Assembly: GCF_009668025.1 (NCBI RefSeq)
Contig: NZ_WJXZ01000001.1
Span: forward strand, 687,004 to 751,003
DNA length: 64,000 nucleotides
Reading direction: 5' to 3'
Origin: Larkinella terrae
GTDB lineage: Bacteria > Bacteroidota > Bacteroidia > Cytophagales > Spirosomataceae
Positions 61,129 to 64,000 of this stretch are shown piece by piece. Each line of letters opens with the position of its first letter. The stretch's first letter is position 1. The notes under the pieces were generated by a model. It searched no databases and was not told the origin of the DNA. It saw only the letters and a program-made list of their open reading frames with translations. A program made the position numbers and the translations under genes.

Positions 61129-64000
61129 ATGCGCCCGTTGACGTCTTTTGAGGGTTCATGGAGAACCCGTTATGAGTTGTTTTATCCGTTTCCTGCCTGT
61201 TATTATCGTGTATTTGGCCTGCTTATTGGCTGGTGGCTCCCGGTGCTGGCAGCCTTGGCGCAGCTCCCTCCCCAGTCTAACAAAAGTTTGACCACCACAA
61301 ATGGGTTGCCTCACAATTCCGTTACGGGCGTAGAACAGGATAAAACTGGTTTTCTCTGGATTTCTACCGCCGACGGACTGGCCCGCTACGACGGCCGAAC
61401 CTTTAAAGTTTTTCGGCACCGCCCCGGCGACAGCACTTCATTAGTCGATAACGAAATTGTTATGTTCGAGAAAACCCGGACGGGCTCCTTTCTAATTACG
61501 GCCTCAAACGGCAGTTTCCAGCTTTTCGACCCACGCACAGAGCGGTTTACCGAAGTGCTGAACGAGAAATCATTAGCCCGGCAGGGAATTCGAATCACCA
61601 AGGGGAAACTGAGTGCAGATGGGCGGTATTTTTGGGGATTAATGCCGGGCCTCCGGCTTATCCGCTTCGATTTACAGCGAAAAACTACTCAATTCGTTGA
61701 TGTGGCCAAACTGACGGGCCTGGCAAACGTCCCTTCCGATTTTATCTTAACCCCTGATGGCTACCTTTATGCGGAATGCGATAGTAGGCTGTTTCAGCTA
61801 AACACAAAAACCGGCGAAAGTCGCCTGATTTGTTACCCCTTCAATAGCCCGCCGGTACACTACTGGCCGATTGATTATCACCAGATCGCGCTGGCACCCC
61901 GGGGAGAAATTGCCGTGTTCGGTTATCAGGTGATTGCGCTCTACAACCCGGCCCTGGGTCGTTTTCGGACCATTCCCATCCCTGACTGGTTCCTACAAAG
62001 AGACACCTGGTATCAATTAAAAACACTGGCCGACAACCGCTTGTACGTTGGCTACGACAATCGGCTCTACCGTCTGGATGCCAACGATCAGCTGGTGCGA
62101 ATTCCCCTGCCGGCCCCGACAAGTCAACAAACCTCCCCCTGGTTGCTCGACCGCTCGGGTGTCCTTTGGGTTGGGGGCCGGTCAACAGGTCTGGCCCGGA
62201 TCGATGTGCGGCCCCAACCATTCGGATTCGCTCCCAGACAGAAGGCATTTGGTAAAGATTTGCTGGAACAGGACCTGGGCGTTTCACTGCCCGGCAATTA
62301 TACGGTCTGGGATATTGACCACTGGCCCCGCTACACATTTGGCCCTAATCGGGCAGGCTATTTGATTGACACACAACATGTCTATGAACACAAACCGGGC
62401 CGAGATACCCTGACCGAACTGAGGGCCCTTCACATGAATGCTGGCGAGCCCTGTTGTAAGCTCTGTCTAAAAGTGAGCCGCCGGGGACAGGTCTGGTTTT
62501 ACAGCAACTCGTGGGGGCTGATTGAAGGTGATCCGAAAAGCGGGACGAAGCAACTGTATCCGAACAGTCGATTGCCGCTTATCTCCTCCACTCCGGGCCA
62601 TGATGCAGCTGATATTCAACCGATTGGCCATTCCATCTGGGTGGGGTCGCAGTACGGTTTTGGACTTTTTCGTTACGATATCACCCGGAAACGCTTTGAT
62701 AAGCCCCTTCTCAATAATCCAAAATCAACGAATTCGCTGCCCATCAACGCCATTAACTGCCTGAGTGCGGACCCGACCGATAGCACCGTGTTATGGATTG
62801 GAACGCCCGGCGGAGGGTTATGTCGCTTAAATACCCGTACGATGGTATTTCGGAGAATGGGCGAACCGGAAGGTTTTCCCAATGGTACCATTTTAAGCAT
62901 CGAAACCGACGGTCAGGGAATGATCTGGTGTTCCACCAATCGGGGACTCGTACGAGTGAATCCTAAAACATTGACCTGGCGGCACTTTACTGTCGATGAC
63001 GGACTACACGAAGATTCATTTCTGCAAACCTCGTCGGCCCGTCTTCCCGACGGTCGCTTGGTATTTGGCACGCCAAAGGGCCGGATTATTTTCGATCCGC
63101 TGGCAGTTCGTGACCAGATCTACCAACCGCCCATTGTTTTATCGTCCTTACTCATCAACAATAAGGTCGTCGACTCAAACTCTCCCGAAGGCCGGAATAC
63201 CTTGCCCACGCCCATCAACTCGCTTTCGGAACTGATCCTGGACCATACCCAGAACTTTCTAACCATTGGTTTTGCCGGGCTGCATTACGGGAAAGCCGAA
63301 CGATTAAACTACCGCTACCGGCTTTCGGGCGTTGATGATGGCTGGGTAACGGTTGGTACCCAGAACACGGCTAATTATACCCAGCTCTCGCCGGGCCGCT
63401 ATGTGTTCAATGTTAACAGCACCACCCCCGATGGCCAGTGGAGTCGTCAGATTAAGCAGCTGATGATCGTCATCAAACCGCCTTTTTGGGCAACATGGTG
63501 GGCTTACGCAATTTATGTACTGGTTTTCGGAAGCCTGGTCTTCGGCTTTATTCGATTCCGGCTCCGGCAAGCCCGTCAGCAGCAGGAAATAACGCTCAAA
63601 CGCCGGGAATCCGAGCAGCTTCGGGCCGTTGATGAGGTCAAAACCCGTTTTTTCTCCAATATCACCCACGAGTTCCGCACGCCACTGACCCTGATTCTTT
63701 CGCCCACGGAAAAGCTGCTGAAAACCGCCCATCAGGATAACTCGACCCGCCAGTCGCTGACTTTGATTCATCAGAATGCCCGGCAACTGCTCCGGCTGAT
63801 CAACCAACTCCTTGATCTCTCGAAACTGGAAGGAAGCAGCATGAGCATTGCACTCGTCCGTGGAAATCCGGTGGTGCTGATTGAGCATCTCGTCGATACC
63901 TTTCTGCCGATGGCAGCTAGTCGGGGAACCGTTCTTCGTTTGGAGACCAATGGGTTAACGGACCGATTCAGTGAAAAACCGGGCTTGTTCGACGCTAACA
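61129..64000 (+). CDS. Propeller-type sensor histidine kinase, cut by window end
   Basis: The frame from the ATG at 61129 gives a long leader and a probable signal peptide ending LAALAQ, then runs open to the window end (957 codons). The periplasmic part has beta-propeller repeats (LTTTNGLPHNSVTGVEQDKTGFLWISTADGLARYDG, then many WVGSQYG-type units). A Y_Y_Y domain follows (LNYRYRLSGVDDGWVTVG), then a membrane helix (WATWWAYAIYVLVFGSLVFGFI) and HisKA (FFSNITHEFRTPLTLI). The missing part probably holds HATPase, receiver and AraC domains, as in hybrid two-component regulators of glycan use. It may sense the product of the adjacent PUL. Confidence 0.9.
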   Translation, partial: MRPLTSFEGSWRTRYELFYPFPACYYRVFGLLIGWWLPVLAALAQLPPQSNKSLTTTNGLPHNSVTGVEQDKTGFLWISTADGLARYDGRTFKVFRHRPGDSTSLVDNEIVMFEKTRTGSFLITASNGSFQLFDPRTERFTEVLNEKSLARQGIRITKGKLSADGRYFWGLMPGLRLIRFDLQRKTTQFVDVAKLTGLANVPSDFILTPDGYLYAECDSRLFQLNTKTGESRLICYPFNSPPVHYWPIDYHQIALAPRGEIAVFGYQVIALYNPALGRFRTIPIPDWFLQRDTWYQLKTLADNRLYVGYDNRLYRLDANDQLVRIPLPAPTSQQTSPWLLDRSGVLWVGGRSTGLARIDVRPQPFGFAPRQKAFGKDLLEQDLGVSLPGNYTVWDIDHWPRYTFGPNRAGYLIDTQHVYEHKPGRDTLTELRALHMNAGEPCCKLCLKVSRRGQVWFYSNSWGLIEGDPKSGTKQLYPNSRLPLISSTPGHDAADIQPIGHSIWVGSQYGFGLFRYDITRKRFDKPLLNNPKSTNSLPINAINCLSADPTDSTVLWIGTPGGGLCRLNTRTMVFRRMGEPEGFPNGTILSIETDGQGMIWCSTNRGLVRVNPKTLTWRHFTVDDGLHEDSFLQTSSARLPDGRLVFGTPKGRIIFDPLAVRDQIYQPPIVLSSLLINNKVVDSNSPEGRNTLPTPINSLSELILDHTQNFLTIGFAGLHYGKAERLNYRYRLSGVDDGWVTVGTQNTANYTQLSPGRYVFNVNSTTPDGQWSRQIKQLMIVIKPPFWATWWAYAIYVLVFGSLVFGFIRFRLRQARQQQEITLKRRESEQLRAVDEVKTRFFSNITHEFRTPLTLILSPTEKLLKTAHQDNSTRQSLTLIHQNARQLLRLINQLLDLSKLEGSSMSIALVRGNPVVLIEHLVDTFLPMAASRGTVLRLETNGLTDRFSEKPGLFDAN

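Noticed and set aside
1-64000. CRISPR array, tRNA, rRNA or complete insertion sequence
   Set aside because: I looked for regularly spaced direct repeats, cloverleaf-like genes and transposase motifs and saw none. Short tRNA-like sequences cannot be ruled out without a search program.

Overview
The window looks like the chromosome of a Bacteroidota bacterium, most likely a Cytophagales/Spirosomaceae member related to Spirosoma or Larkinella. The evidence is a SusC/SusD pair with a FecR anti-sigma factor and an ECF sigma factor, a hybrid-type propeller sensor kinase, LytS/LytTR pairs with TPR-containing sensors, many lipoproteins with short lipoboxes, and the near absence of strong Shine-Dalgarno sites. 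This assignment is an inference from gene content. I recognised no rRNA, tRNA, CRISPR array or complete insertion sequence.

Layout. 0.3-6.3 kb: small enzymes (alpha/beta hydrolase, two DJ-1-related genes, one of them a truncated fusion, and an NAD(P)-binding protein) and an orphan TPR histidine kinase. 6.8-16.2 kb: a tight plus-strand cluster in which a TolC/MFP/RND efflux system runs with a 4-bp overlap into a cbb3-like oxidase (CcoN-like, diheme cytochrome, two small membrane proteins). 16.2-28 kb: an accessory stretch with clear gene decay (a frameshifted small secreted protein, a hybrid two-component regulator with at least two frameshifts and no N-terminus, a cytochrome c that has lost its heme segment) among a membrane protein, an Asp-box protein, a GT1 glycosyltransferase, a cupin, a ZU5-like lipoprotein and a LytS/LytTR pair. 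28-38 kb: two more kinase/LytTR pairs around a run of secreted lipocalin-like and cupin proteins. 38-47.6 kb: single small enzymes (cupin, esterase, RidA-like, CocE/NonD hydrolase, GNAT, RibD-like reductase, SnoaL-like, SDR, AraC, VOC), with three related 75-bp fold-back elements between 35 and 44 kb.

47.7-64 kb is the most coherent system. A minus-strand polysaccharide utilisation operon runs fecR, susC, susD, a PL8 polysaccharide lyase and three tandem polysaccharide-pyruvyl-transferase-family genes. The lyase and the three transferase-like proteins start with twin-arginine-type N-termini, so all four should act outside the cytoplasm. An ECF sigma gene is divergent from fecR, and a propeller sensor kinase, cut by the window end, follows. 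PL8 includes xanthan lyases, which act on pyruvylated side chains, so the operon may target a pyruvylated glycan with exported pyruvyl-transferase-fold enzymes. This is a hypothesis, and it is the best candidate for an undescribed system here. The second is the 75-bp element, whose outer stem arms change in a compensatory way between copies.
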